Below are positions 25,329 through 34,616 of a DNA stretch of 55,374 bases, piece by piece. The notes beneath the pieces were generated by a model. It was not told the origin of the DNA. It ran no database searches and saw nothing but the letters and a program-made list of their open reading frames with translations. A program made the position numbers and the translations under genes. Numbering within the stretch: position 1 is the first letter of the stretch; each line of letters begins with the position of its first letter. The DNA lies in contig DS990261.1 of the NCBI GenBank assembly GCA_000155435.1, forward strand, positions 727,713 through 783,086. The letters are read 5' to 3'. This DNA comes from Clostridiales bacterium 1_7_47FAA. GTDB taxonomy: Bacteria > Bacillota > Clostridia > Lachnospirales > Lachnospiraceae.

Positions 25329-27929
25329 ATGACAAAACCAGGTTTTTTATTCCGGGGGGCATGCATGCTTTTTGCGGTATGCCTGACCGGGTGCGGGATA
25401 CATAATCCCATTGCAGACAGTAAGAGGGCGGATGCGGCGAAGGTATCCACCGTCCTCCGGGAACAGGAAGAAGCTTCTGATTTCGGGGAAGCCATGGGCA
25501 TGGCATTTGAGTATGAGGTGGATTCGGAAACATTTGCGATTGAACTGTTTACAGCGGATGGTTCAGTGCGGGCAGCTTTACCGCTTCAGGAGAGGGTGGT
25601 GGAAGATTACCGGAAAAGGGACGAGGAAGTCTCATGGCGGTATCAGGAAGATGGGATTGCTGTCTCCGTTACCCCTGAAGACGATTACCTCAGTGTTACG
25701 ATTACCTCGGAGACAGACCGTGACAACGCCTTTACATGGCCGGAAATATCTGCGGACAGCTATTATTTCCCATTTGGTGAGGGAAAGCGGGTTCCGGCAG
25801 ATGATTCGGTCTGGAAGGATTATCTGGCGGGGCAGATAGGCCAGCCCAATCCGGCAGACCAATCCAATCCTCCTGCCAAGGAATTTTCCGTCCTTGAACA
25901 GTTTTCCATGCCTTTTTGGATATCATCCGCTGGAGATTACGCGGTCCTGTTCATCATGGAAGACCCATTCCACACGAAAATAAGTTTCAGACAAAATCCG
26001 GATTTGACCTTTTCACTGAATAATGGGTTTCCGGATATTGATACGGACAGGACAAAGCGGTTCCGCATCTATCTTACGGACAATGACCCTGTCTCTGCGG
26101 CGAAGCTCTACCGTAAGTATGTGAAGGAAACGGACCGGTTTGTCACATTGGAACAAAAGGCAGAATCTAATCCGATGATAAGGAAGCTTTACGGCGCACC
26201 ATTCATATATCTTTGGGGCGAGCGGCTCATTTCCCCCGAGGACGTGAACTGGCCGTCCTTCCGTACCGCAATAGGGTCGCCGTTCATGAATTACCTTATA
26301 TCATTTTCATCCCAGGTGGAGAATGGAAATGAAATCAAAGCGGCCCTGGATGAAATCCAATCCCAGGATTATGTTGCGGACTACCAGAAACATCTGGTAT
26401 GCAGTTATCTCAGCGGAGTATTGAAACTGCCGGAATTCTATTGGCAGCTGTCTGTACTGCCGTTTGAATCGTCCTACACACCATCCACCACCCCGCCTGA
26501 TGCGCCGTCCACCGCCCCACCCGATGCGCCATCCACCGTCCCGCCCGATGCGCCGTCTACCGCCCCGCCGGATGCGCCATCCACCGCCCCGTCCACTGTA
26601 CCCTCCGATGCACCGTCCGCCCTCCGGCATGCATTTACCACATCCTCCCCTGAATTGGCATCGCTTCTGGCCCCGGGATATGAAAACCTGAACGAATCCA
26701 ATCAAATCCAGGTTAACAAATATATCCTGTCCGCAAACCTTCCGGATGTATTCGGCAAACCTTCCGGTTGGATGGACCAGGATACGGTGGGACTGATACG
26801 GCAGATGAAGGATTCCGGCATCAGCCAGGCGTGGATTGGGCTTAACAGCTGGGAACAGGCATATGCGAAACCGGAACTTGTGGAGGAGGCGGTAAACCAG
26901 GGCTACCTGATTGGCAGCTATGATTCCTATCACTCCATACATGAACCTGGCAGTGAGCAGTGGATAACGGCTGCATTTGAGGATACATCCCTGTATGACC
27001 GGGCAGCGGTGGAGGATAGGAACGGAGAGAAGATAAAGGGATTTAAGGGTGTGGGGCGCAAGCTGAATCCGGTCCTGTCACTTCCTGCTGTCGTGGAACG
27101 GATGCTGGATATCATGGGAAATGGACTTCCGTTTAATTCCTGGTTTATTGACTGCGATGCTACCGGGGAGATTTATGATGATTATACACCGGACCATATT
27201 ACCACGCAGCAGCAGGACCTGAAGGCACGGCTGGAACGGATGGCATATATCCGTGATACCTATGGTATGGTCATCGGCTCCGAGGGCGGCCATGATTTTG
27301 CGGCTTCCACCATTGCATTTGCACATGGGATTGAGATGCAGAGCTTTTCGTGGATGGATGACGATATGAAGGAAAACAGGGACAGTGAATATTTTATAGG
27401 GAAATACTATAATCCGGACGGTGGAGTGGCGGAGCATTTCTCCAGACGGATTCCCGTAAAAAGCAGATATCAGACACTGTTCACAGACCCCAGGTTTGAT
27501 GTGCCTCTATTTAAACTGGTCTATAATGACTCCGTGATTACCAGCTATCATTGGGACTGGTCAACCTTCAAAATCAAAGACCAGACCGGAACACGCATGC
27601 TGCGGGAAGTCCTTTATAATGTTCCGCCCCTTTATCATCTGGACGCCGTCCAGTGGGAGAAATATAAGGACGATATAGTAAGACATAATGCGGTATGGTC
27701 CGAATTCAGCTGGAATGCTGTCACACGGGAAATGACCGGTTTTCAATATCTGAAGGAAGACGGTTCCGTGCAGATGACGGAGTATGGGGATAAGATACAG
27801 GTAGCGGCTAATTTTAATGATGGACCTTTTATATACGGAAATCAGGAGATTCCGGGAAAGTCGGTTTTAATCAGGATGGATGGGAAGGAAACGGTTTATA
27901 CACCAAAAACAGCGCAGGATAATTCGTGA
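25329..27929 (+). CDS. Surface lipoprotein, putative glycoside hydrolase
   Basis: 866 residues with a signal peptide and lipobox LTGC (Cys22). A beta-rich N-terminal region (to ~380) is followed by a Pro/Asp/Ala/Ser/Thr repeat linker of five PSTxPPDA-type units. The C-terminal half resembles a TIM-barrel glycosidase: GISQAWIGLNSWEQA, GYLIGSYDSYHSIH, NSWFIDCDATGEIYDDY (likely acidic catalytic residue) and VIGSEGGHDFA. The pattern recalls GH101/GH129-like alpha-N-acetylgalactosaminidase barrels, but I cannot assign the family. RBS AAGGAG precedes the start. It lies directly behind the kinase and may be its target or substrate-processing partner. A terminator follows at 28011. Confidence 0.75.
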   Translation: MTKPGFLFRGACMLFAVCLTGCGIHNPIADSKRADAAKVSTVLREQEEASDFGEAMGMAFEYEVDSETFAIELFTADGSVRAALPLQERVVEDYRKRDEEVSWRYQEDGIAVSVTPEDDYLSVTITSETDRDNAFTWPEISADSYYFPFGEGKRVPADDSVWKDYLAGQIGQPNPADQSNPPAKEFSVLEQFSMPFWISSAGDYAVLFIMEDPFHTKISFRQNPDLTFSLNNGFPDIDTDRTKRFRIYLTDNDPVSAAKLYRKYVKETDRFVTLEQKAESNPMIRKLYGAPFIYLWGERLISPEDVNWPSFRTAIGSPFMNYLISFSSQVENGNEIKAALDEIQSQDYVADYQKHLVCSYLSGVLKLPEFYWQLSVLPFESSYTPSTTPPDAPSTAPPDAPSTVPPDAPSTAPPDAPSTAPSTVPSDAPSALRHAFTTSSPELASLLAPGYENLNESNQIQVNKYILSANLPDVFGKPSGWMDQDTVGLIRQMKDSGISQAWIGLNSWEQAYAKPELVEEAVNQGYLIGSYDSYHSIHEPGSEQWITAAFEDTSLYDRAAVEDRNGEKIKGFKGVGRKLNPVLSLPAVVERMLDIMGNGLPFNSWFIDCDATGEIYDDYTPDHITTQQQDLKARLERMAYIRDTYGMVIGSEGGHDFAASTIAFAHGIEMQSFSWMDDDMKENRDSEYFIGKYYNPDGGVAEHFSRRIPVKSRYQTLFTDPRFDVPLFKLVYNDSVITSYHWDWSTFKIKDQTGTRMLREVLYNVPPLYHLDAVQWEKYKDDIVRHNAVWSEFSWNAVTREMTGFQYLKEDGSVQMTEYGDKIQVAANFNDGPFIYGNQEIPGKSVLIRMDGKETVYTPKTAQDNS
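26481..26621 (+). repeat. 24-bp coding repeats (PSTxPPDA linker)
   Basis: About five tandem 24-base units encode PST(T/A/V)PPDA in the glycosidase lipoprotein; the last unit is degenerate (PSTVPSDAPS). Units differ mostly at third positions, indicating selection on the protein repeat. Pro/Ser/Thr-rich linkers of this sort usually space a surface domain from the wall. Confidence 0.75.
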
Positions 27930-28371
27930 AGATAATGTTGGGTAACCCATAAAGTCAGCGTTGGATGATTCATGAAGACAGGATGGAATTCATCCTATTC
28001 CCATGAATTTAAGGATGATATAAGATTATCCTTTTCTTTCCAGTGTTTTTGCGGTAAAGTAGATAAAAAAGCACCCCATTGCATATGGTAAGATTTTGGA
28101 TTGCATTTCATTTTAAGATATGTGTTAAGGATGGATTACTTTGCCAAGACCGGAACGGACGGTACAGAAAGATAATCCATATCCGCCTGAATGTATTTCC
28201 GGTTCTGGCACAGGTATGTGTGCAGGGGACGATTGACGGTTGCTTTCCGTTCCCTGCATGTCCCGTTTTATACATTTCAATACAATGCAAAGTGAGGTGT
28301 GCATGGGCGGGAAGGAATCGGGAAACACATCTGGGCGCAGGGAGACAGGGATAGGTAAAGGAGGTGGCTTT
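27930..28371. other. Intergenic region without a gene
   Basis: 442 bases. It contains a terminator at 28011 and a small dyad AGGATG/CATCCT near 27980. Otherwise I see no coding signal; the long frame into the next gene (from 28240) lacks a ribosome site until 28372. Confidence 0.5.
28011..28042 (+). terminator. Terminator after the glycosidase lipoprotein gene
   Basis: AAGGATGAT pairs with ATTATCCTT (9 bp with one wobble; 5-base loop), followed by TTCTTTCC. Confidence 0.6.
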
Positions 28372-29487
28372 ATGGCTGGATATATAATGACACTTAGTGA
28401 TGTTGACTCTCTTACATATTGCGTAAAGACAGGAACATACAGCACCAATCTCAGTACACCAAAGGGAAATTGGATGACGCATCACGAAGGGACATTTGCT
28501 GATTATCTTAGCATGAAACCCGGTGACAGCATTTATTTTTTTATTAAGAGGAAAATATACGGTATTGGGAAACTGATTGAAATTAATTCAGAGTGCAGGT
28601 TTTTAAATTATGTTGGTGCGGACCGGCCGGTTGATTATTCAAAGAAAAACTATGGGGAACTGGAACCGCTATTGGACGAAGGAACTGCCAATAACCGCTG
28701 TTTGTGTGTGTTTGAGCCAGCGCCGCTGTTCTTTTTAAACGGAGTGGATATGGATGATGCTTTAAACAGCAATCCGGACAGGTTCCGCATGCTGCGGGCA
28801 ATGTGGAAGGTTTCATTTATTAAAGTGGATGATGATGAGAATCAGGCATTGATGGATATTATTTTAAAAAGAAATGAAGAAAACCTGCTTCGTAATGAAA
28901 ATGCATATCCATATTCTGATACATTACATAATCGGATCAGGGATAAAAATACAGAACAGTACAGGCTGACATCAGATAACATACTTCTTTCATGTGCAAA
29001 AGGAAATAAGATTAATCATGAGATGGCGATTGAAGCCGCACTGTGTGAATTGCTGTCAGAAGATAACAGCACACCAATGGGAAAGTGGGATTATATTTCC
29101 CATCAGGTGGTTGCCTCACCGTTTAAGGCGATTGATTATATGGATAAAATGGATATATTCGGGTACAGGTATATTCCGGGATACAGGACGAAATCCAGGT
29201 ATCTTGTAGTGGAGATAAAAAAGGACGAGGCAACGGATGATGTCATTGGACAGATAATGAAATATGTGGATTGGATTCAGGGAGAATATGCGTACGGTGA
29301 CTATTCCATGATTATGGCATATGTAGTGGCGTCAGGTTTTTCAGATTCCGTCAGACGGAAAAAAGACCGGGAATGTGTAAGATACTATACAAAAGGCTGC
29401 CGGCCTGCCATATCATGTATCTGGTCATCCGTGAAATTGATTCAATATGAATTCATTGACAATAAACTCAGGTTGAGGGAGGTATGA
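28372..29487 (+). CDS. PUA/EVE-like plus PD-(D/E)xK (NucS-like) nuclease candidate
   Basis: 371 residues from ATG 28372, behind a perfect AAAGGAGGTGG; the longer frame from 28240 is not protein-like. The N-terminal ~130 residues resemble an EVE/PUA-type nucleic-acid-reading fold (GDSIYFFIKRKIYGIGKLIEI). The C-terminal part has a NucS-like nuclease core: a Glu in the helix AIEAALCELLSE, Asp in GKWDYISHQV and VVEIKK as the E-x-K, followed by the helix GQIMKYVDWIQ. That domain pair is typical of modification-dependent restriction or mismatch-type nucleases. The gene stands alone. Function is inferred from motifs only. Confidence 0.65.
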   Translation: MAGYIMTLSDVDSLTYCVKTGTYSTNLSTPKGNWMTHHEGTFADYLSMKPGDSIYFFIKRKIYGIGKLIEINSECRFLNYVGADRPVDYSKKNYGELEPLLDEGTANNRCLCVFEPAPLFFLNGVDMDDALNSNPDRFRMLRAMWKVSFIKVDDDENQALMDIILKRNEENLLRNENAYPYSDTLHNRIRDKNTEQYRLTSDNILLSCAKGNKINHEMAIEAALCELLSEDNSTPMGKWDYISHQVVASPFKAIDYMDKMDIFGYRYIPGYRTKSRYLVVEIKKDEATDDVIGQIMKYVDWIQGEYAYGDYSMIMAYVVASGFSDSVRRKKDRECVRYYTKGCRPAISCIWSSVKLIQYEFIDNKLRLREV

Positions 29488-29670
29488 AGTGCGGATAACA
29501 TCAGATATTGCCTGCTGACGGCTGCCATTAATTTCACATAAGAACAATGAAAACGGGAATCCCTATACTGCAAAGGATAACCATCAGGGACCGGTTACAA
29601 GATAATTTTCACTGACAGGCATCAGGAACTCTCCTATGCCAAGAAAGCGGTAGTCTATGGGGGGAAAAGA

Positions 29671-29907
29671 TTGAATACTGAAGCCGCTGGAACGGATCTG
29701 AGCTGGAGCCAATCACACGGAAGACGGTATTTCAACAGCTTTTATAGGAAGAATACAGGGGAGAATCCCAAGAACTATCTGACCGATATAAGGATGAAGG
29801 GAGCCGTAAAGCTGCTTGGTAACACGGATGATAAGGCAAATGAGGCGGCTAAGGCTGTGGGGTATAAGAATGTACGCCGGATTAATGAGGATTTTAAAGG
29901 GAAGTAA
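29671..29907 (+). pseudogene. AraC-type HTH fragment of a YesN-like response regulator
   Basis: The frame gives a shortened double-HTH: YFNSFYRKNTGENPKNYL, then TDIRMKGAVKLLGNTDDKAN and EAAKAVGYKNVRRINEDFKGK. These match the C-terminal AraC domain of YesN regulators (F...FKK.TGE...YL.DIRM..A..LL), with internal residues lost. No receiver domain or start codon remains. It precedes a sugar-binding lipoprotein and a YesM-type kinase, the normal neighbours of YesN, so it is probably the decayed partner of that kinase. Confidence 0.75.
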
Positions 29908-29971
29908 TAGCAGAACCCAAGCAAATACAGGAAACCCAGCGGGAGAAGCAGGGCACAAAGGCAGGGGACGG

Positions 29972-31405
29972 ATGGGAAATGCAGCACGCTGGAGGAACCA
30001 AAGTGCTAAAACTCAGGGTGCCGGAGGACAACGGCTTTCCGAACCATGCTCCGATGCCATACAATTTACCTCCGGGTGTTCCAACGCCATTCAATCTGGT
30101 GCCGTCCGTTTCCTCCTCACGTCCATCTCCATTCTATCAGCCATCATGCTTCCGGTAATCACGCTGTCCGCCTGCTCCGCCCGGATGACGCTATCCGGTG
30201 AAGGCGGTGCGGTCCATAAACCGTATACCGGACTGGCTGTCAGCTCAGATGGGATTTCCAATCCGGTCAAACTCCGCCTGGTATACTCCGCCAGCGACCT
30301 TAAATGGAAAAGAGTGGTTGAGGACACGGCAGAGGCGTTCATGAGGGAAAATGAGGATATAGAGGTGGAGCTTTACAGTATGCCGGAAAATAAGTGCCAA
30401 TCCCACCTTGAGTCCCTGAAAATACTGGCGGCCCAAAAGGAATTCTTTGATATTGTGGAAATACAGGAAACCTCCACCCTGGCTGCCGCAGGGCTTCTGG
30501 CGCCGGTTCCGGAGGGAGTTTCTGCCCTGGTGGAAAATCCGGGAATATATGAAGGGGTGTGTTATGGTGTACCCCGGTATGCCACGACGCTGGGAATCAT
30601 TTACAATAAAGATATATTTGTTGGACTGGGGCTGTCTGAACCTGACACATATGAGGATTTCCTCCAAATCTGCCAACAGGTAAAGGATGCAGGCCGCAAC
30701 CCCCTGGCCCTGGGGGCGGCCGATGTGCGGCATATGGAATACTGGGCAGATTACCTGTTCAGGAATTATATGGTTACAGAGGACGGAGAGGTACAGTGGA
30801 CTGCCAAACGTACCCGGCAGATGCTTGCCGATTACCGGAATCTTGGGGCACAGGATTATATAAACCCGGAATACCACAATGCTTCCGACAGCAGGACAGC
30901 CCAGGAACTGTCATCGGGGAAGGCCGCCATGGTGTACGCAGGTCCCTGGATGCTGTCACAGATAGAGGATCTGAATCCGCAGATACATCTGGGATTTTTC
31001 TTCCTGCCCGGCAAAGATGGGATTACCTATGCGGTCCAGGACCGCAATGTGGAATGGGGGATATCCACGGCCACGGCCCGGGATAAGGAGAAGATGGAGG
31101 CGGCGGAACGTTTCCTGAAATTTTATTATTCAGAAGGAATCTATGAAAATATACTGGCCGCCATGGATGGGGACCCGGTGACCGTGCGCCCTGTCAGCCG
31201 ATTACATACGCAAAACCAGGCAATCATGGAGTCGGCCTATTCCACTAACCCGGTACGCACTGGGATAATGATGGAAAATGCCGAGGTCCCCGATGGATTT
31301 GCCGCCTGCTTTGCCCAACGGCTGGTGGATACCCTTTGGGGTGAGGAGAGTACGTCCTATCTGGCGGATGACCTGACCCGTATATGGGAGAGGGAGGCGC
31401 CATGA
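29972..31405 (+). CDS. Extracellular solute-binding lipoprotein (family 1, sugar type)
   Basis: 477 residues from ATG 29972 (AGGGGACGG upstream); earlier starts overlap the AraC fragment in another frame. A poorly conserved ~45-residue N-terminal extension precedes a signal peptide (RFLLTSISILSAIMLP) with lipobox LSAC. The remainder is a family 1 binding protein: LRLVYSASDLKWKRVVED, YGVPRYATTLGIIYNKDIF and GKAAMVYAGPWMLSQIE are typical for sugar receptors. No permease follows. The ATG of a YesM-type kinase overlaps its stop, so the protein may feed a sensor and not a transporter. The unusual N-terminal extension suggests the original 5' end was replaced in the AraC-fragment rearrangement. Confidence 0.8.
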   Translation: MGNAARWRNQSAKTQGAGGQRLSEPCSDAIQFTSGCSNAIQSGAVRFLLTSISILSAIMLPVITLSACSARMTLSGEGGAVHKPYTGLAVSSDGISNPVKLRLVYSASDLKWKRVVEDTAEAFMRENEDIEVELYSMPENKCQSHLESLKILAAQKEFFDIVEIQETSTLAAAGLLAPVPEGVSALVENPGIYEGVCYGVPRYATTLGIIYNKDIFVGLGLSEPDTYEDFLQICQQVKDAGRNPLALGAADVRHMEYWADYLFRNYMVTEDGEVQWTAKRTRQMLADYRNLGAQDYINPEYHNASDSRTAQELSSGKAAMVYAGPWMLSQIEDLNPQIHLGFFFLPGKDGITYAVQDRNVEWGISTATARDKEKMEAAERFLKFYYSEGIYENILAAMDGDPVTVRPVSRLHTQNQAIMESAYSTNPVRTGIMMENAEVPDGFAACFAQRLVDTLWGEESTSYLADDLTRIWEREAP

Positions 31406-33012
31406 TACAGACAAGGAGAAATGTTTTTTACCGCCTGACCCTGGCCTTCATCTTTGGCGGGCTGGTGCCGCTGCTGATTGCTGGTACCATGCTGTTTTAC
31501 AGGTTTAAAGGAGATATGGAACAGGTCATACTGGATGACATGGGCCGGACGGTCGGCTGCGCGGTCCGTGGTGCGCGGGAAATGGTGGACGGGAGCAGCA
31601 GTCTCACCAAGCACATGTACGACATTTACACAGAGGATGACAGACTCCTTTACCAGCTGCTTAAGGATAAATCCATGGCGGACCAGGAGAAACGCATCCA
31701 GATGGCCTTGTTCCTTGGAGAAATGCTGGAGGAGGATAGCAGGATCCGCACCGCCTCATTTGTGGATAGGGAAGGCAGGATATATTATGCCACCAGGAAC
31801 ATGCAGAAGGCGCTGGATGAAACTGCTTTCCGGCAATGGATATCGCAGGAAGGGTACAGCGGTGAGGCTTTTTCAGCGCTTCCCACCCATGCGGACAGTT
31901 ATTTCCCGGATTCCGGGAACCAGGTCTTAACCTTCCGCAGAAGTTACCAGGACCTGACATCCTTTAAGACCATTGGAATCAGTTTGGGAAACCTCTATCT
32001 GGATGTGGACGTTGGTAATCTGTCTTCGGCGCTTGGGGATATGGGGGTGGGGGAAAATGGAACATTTTCCATCATTGACAAAAATGGAATCTGCATTTAC
32101 AGCATGGATGGTTCTGAGATGGGAAAGCCGCTGGAACGTATGGTTCCTTACCTGTCTTCCATGACGGAAACAAGGGGATACCTGACTGATGCAAGGCGGC
32201 ATGTGGTTTATGAACGGATGGACGGCAGTGGCTGGATTGTGGCGGCCCAGGTGGGGAGGGACGCTGTCATGAGCAGCCTTAACGGCACCGTACAGTGTAT
32301 CGTGGCGTTTTTAAGCGGTACTTTCCTGGTGCTGCTTTGCCTGTATTCCTACTCTGTGAAACACATATGGAGGACAGCGGGGCTGCTGGAACATGAGGAA
32401 AATGAAAACGCCGTAATAGTGGAAAGCCTGTCACGGCAGGTGGAATACCTGAGCAGCGGCGGCAGCATGGTTCCGCTGAAAAAGGAAATCGGGAACATAC
32501 GGGATTATTTCTATACCATGGGGATTCAGTATGAAAACAGGATTCAGCTGGAAGTCAGTGCGGATGAGGATGTAATGGACGCATCCATCATCAGGATGAG
32601 CCTGCAGCCTGTTGTGGAAAATGCGGTCAGGCACGGTTTATTACCCAAGAAGGGAGACGGCACCGTGAGTATCGAGGCCCGCCGCAAGGACAGCATCCTG
32701 GAGGTCACTGTCATGGATGACGGCGTGGGGATGACAGAGGAAACACTTGCGGACCTTAATGCCGGCCCGGACCAGGATGGGACGGATGTACAGACCGGTG
32801 ATAAGGGGCTGGATACTGGAATCAGGAATGTCCATGACAGGATACGCAGGACCTTCGGACCAGGATATGGGCTGAAAATCATGAGTAATGAGGGGAAGGG
32901 GACGGTTGTGGTATTCTGTCTGCCGTTCATACCGGACAAGGCGGAGCCGGAGGAAGAGGGGAACGCGCAGCAGGGGTCAGATGGGACTTCTTCTGACAGG
33001 ATATGTGAATAA
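31402..33012 (+). CDS. YesM-type histidine kinase lacking the phospho-acceptor region
   Basis: 536 residues from ATG 31402 (GGGAGG, ATGA overlap with the binding protein). A membrane helix near 13-35, an extracytoplasmic dCache-like sensor to ~300 and a second helix (CIVAFLSGTFLVLLCLYSYSV) are present. The ATP-binding part is intact: LQPVVENAVRHGLLPK, MDDGVGM and GTVVVFCLPF. YesM kinases carry HAMP and a QINPHFLYNTL motif between helix 2 and the LKKEI segment. Here only ~60 residues remain, with no NPHF and no candidate phospho-histidine in place, which points to an in-frame deletion. The protein can probably not autophosphorylate normally. Its AraC partner is also broken. Confidence 0.83.
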   Translation: MIQTRRNVFYRLTLAFIFGGLVPLLIAGTMLFYRFKGDMEQVILDDMGRTVGCAVRGAREMVDGSSSLTKHMYDIYTEDDRLLYQLLKDKSMADQEKRIQMALFLGEMLEEDSRIRTASFVDREGRIYYATRNMQKALDETAFRQWISQEGYSGEAFSALPTHADSYFPDSGNQVLTFRRSYQDLTSFKTIGISLGNLYLDVDVGNLSSALGDMGVGENGTFSIIDKNGICIYSMDGSEMGKPLERMVPYLSSMTETRGYLTDARRHVVYERMDGSGWIVAAQVGRDAVMSSLNGTVQCIVAFLSGTFLVLLCLYSYSVKHIWRTAGLLEHEENENAVIVESLSRQVEYLSSGGSMVPLKKEIGNIRDYFYTMGIQYENRIQLEVSADEDVMDASIIRMSLQPVVENAVRHGLLPKKGDGTVSIEARRKDSILEVTVMDDGVGMTEETLADLNAGPDQDGTDVQTGDKGLDTGIRNVHDRIRRTFGPGYGLKIMSNEGKGTVVVFCLPFIPDKAEPEEEGNAQQGSDGTSSDRICE

Positions 33013-33033
33013 GGGATAATGGCATTGTTAAGG

Positions 33034-33062
33034 TTGTATCAAAGCAATCTTTCTGCTAAAAT
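33034..33062 (+). promoter_or_regulatory. Promoter for the HAD phosphatase gene
   Basis: TTGTAT, 17-base spacer, TAAAAT (33057-33062), about 50 bases before ATG 33116. Confidence 0.55.
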
Positions 33063-33115
33063 AAACCCATGGAATCATTTCCGGAATCTATCAAACAAGC
33101 AGGGGAGAAAAAGCA

Positions 33116-33943
33116 ATGGACTATAAGATAATCGTATTGGATTTAGACGGTACGCTGACCAACCGGGACAAAATCATCACGCCCAGGACCAGGGACGCCT
33201 TAATGGAGGCCCAGGAAGCGGGCAATATCGTGGTTCTGGCTTCCGGACGCCCAACGCCCGGCGTGGAGCCGCTGGCAAAGGAACTGGAGATGGACCGTTT
33301 CGGAAGCTATATATTATCCTATAACGGGGGGATGATAACCAATTGCAGGACAGGGGAGACTGTATTTTCATCCCTCCTTCCGCTGGAGTCCAATCAGAAA
33401 ATCATCGGGCTGGCGGAAGAGCACCGTGTGGATATCCTTACCTATGAGGGGGAGGAGGTCATCACCAACAACAAGGAATGTCCTTATGCAACCGCTGAAT
33501 CCAACATCAACCATCTTCCGCTGCGCCAGGTGGATGACATGAAGTCCTATGTGGATTTTCAGGTACCCAAGTTCATCATGCTGGATGACGGGGATTACCT
33601 GGTGACCGTGGAGCCGAAGGTGAAGGCTGCGATGGGCCGTGATTTCAGCGTATACCGTTCCGAGGAATATTTCCTTGAGATCATGCCAAAGGGCATAGAT
33701 AAGGCACAGTCCCTGGCCCGCCTCCTGGACATCCTTGGCCTTAAGAAGGAGCAGATGATTGCCTGCGGGGACGGATACAATGACCTGACCATGATTAAGT
33801 ACGCAGGTCTTGGGGTGGCCATGGAAAATGCAGTTCTGCCTGTAAGGAATGCGGCGGATTATGTGACGGCTTCCAACAATCATGACGGGGTCGGCCTGGT
33901 GGTGGAGAAATTCATGCTAAGACGCGGGCAGGATGTGGTGTGA
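33116..33943 (+). CDS. Cof-type HAD-superfamily phosphatase
   Basis: A 275-residue cytosolic sugar-phosphatase-like protein of the Cof/YidA group. Motif I is VLDLDGTLTN (Asp nucleophile near 9-11), motif II ASGRPTPGV, motif III Lys in EIMPKGIDKAQSL and motif IV CGDGYNDLTMIKYAG. The C2-type cap lies between about 80 and 190. Such enzymes dephosphorylate sugar phosphates or flavin/PLP-type metabolites; the substrate cannot be read here. It has its own promoter and a GGGGAGAAAA ribosome site. It resembles housekeeping genes and shows nothing unusual. Confidence 0.92.
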   Translation: MDYKIIVLDLDGTLTNRDKIITPRTRDALMEAQEAGNIVVLASGRPTPGVEPLAKELEMDRFGSYILSYNGGMITNCRTGETVFSSLLPLESNQKIIGLAEEHRVDILTYEGEEVITNNKECPYATAESNINHLPLRQVDDMKSYVDFQVPKFIMLDDGDYLVTVEPKVKAAMGRDFSVYRSEEYFLEIMPKGIDKAQSLARLLDILGLKKEQMIACGDGYNDLTMIKYAGLGVAMENAVLPVRNAADYVTASNNHDGVGLVVEKFMLRRGQDVV

Positions 33944-34023
33944 GCGGACGGATACATGCCGGTAATCCGGCAGACATACAATGCACACGGTGAAACTTTA
34001 CATTGAAAAAGTGTTATCATGTA

Positions 34024-34052
34024 TGGACTTTCAAACTTTAATATGTTAAAAT
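34024..34052 (+). promoter_or_regulatory. Promoter for the YerC-like gene
   Basis: TGGACT, 17-base spacer, TAAAAT. It would give a leader of ~140 bases that contains the hairpin at 34110. Confidence 0.5.
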
Positions 34053-34109
34053 GAGTGGGTATGAGGCTTATGGCCTGTCCGGATGGTATCCAGGCATGCC
34101 AAAGGCCTG

Positions 34110-34129
34110 TGTCCCTTGATACAGGGACA
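34110..34129 (+). other. Leader hairpin before the YerC-like gene
   Basis: TGTCCCT and AGGGACA form a perfect 7-bp stem with a 6-base loop. It lies ~70 bases before the ribosome site (TAAGGAGAGAG) and is not followed by a T-run, so a leader structure is likelier than a terminator. Confidence 0.4.
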
Positions 34130-34200
34130 TTGATTCCACAACTACATGCGGTCGGGGGAGAGTGTGAACCGCATAAATTATAAGGAGAGAGAACCAGGAC

Positions 34201-34521
34201 ATGAACAAAAAGATTAAAACGGATGCAGTGGATCATTTATTTGATGCCATACTGACACTTAAGAATCCAGAGGAGTGTTATAAGTTCTTCGAGGACGTGT
34301 GTACGATTAATGAACTTTTGTCACTTTCACAGCGCTATGAGGTTGCCAAGATGCTGAGGGAAGGCAAGACCTATCTGGAGATTGCGGAGAAGACAGGGGC
34401 ATCCACGGCAACCATCAGCCGTGTGAACCGCTCTCTGAACTACGGAAGCGACGGATATGATATGGTGTTTTCAAGGCTTCAGGTAGAAAGTGTTGTTCCG
34501 GAAAAGGAAGACGGCCGATAA
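34201..34521 (+). CDS. yerC: YerC/YecD family TrpR-related protein
   Basis: A 106-residue all-helical DNA-binding protein of the TrpR-like YerC family. The body starts VDHLFDAILTLKNPEEC; the HTH is REGKTYLEIAEKTGASTATISR (shown in part), then VNRSLNYGSDGYD, as in the family. The family was annotated from TrpR-like folds; its ligand and targets are not established. Size is normal. It has a long leader and is followed by a strong 19-bp terminator. Confidence 0.9.
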   Translation: MNKKIKTDAVDHLFDAILTLKNPEECYKFFEDVCTINELLSLSQRYEVAKMLREGKTYLEIAEKTGASTATISRVNRSLNYGSDGYDMVFSRLQVESVVPEKEDGR

Positions 34522-34616
34522 GTAAGCGGAAAATGAGTAAACGGAAGCAGGGAAGTGGACCGGCCTGTCAGCGGTGATGGGCTGCAATGTAAAAAAGCAG
34601 ATAATATAATATATAA

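Noticed and set aside
26464-26942. Gly/Arg-rich and Pro-rich frames opposite or overlapping the glycosidase linker
   Set aside because: They are frame shadows of the 24-bp coding repeat.
29816-29971. N-terminal extension of the binding lipoprotein frame upstream of ATG 29972
   Set aside because: It overlaps the AraC fragment in another frame and lacks a signal-peptide start; the lipoprotein is better begun at 29972.
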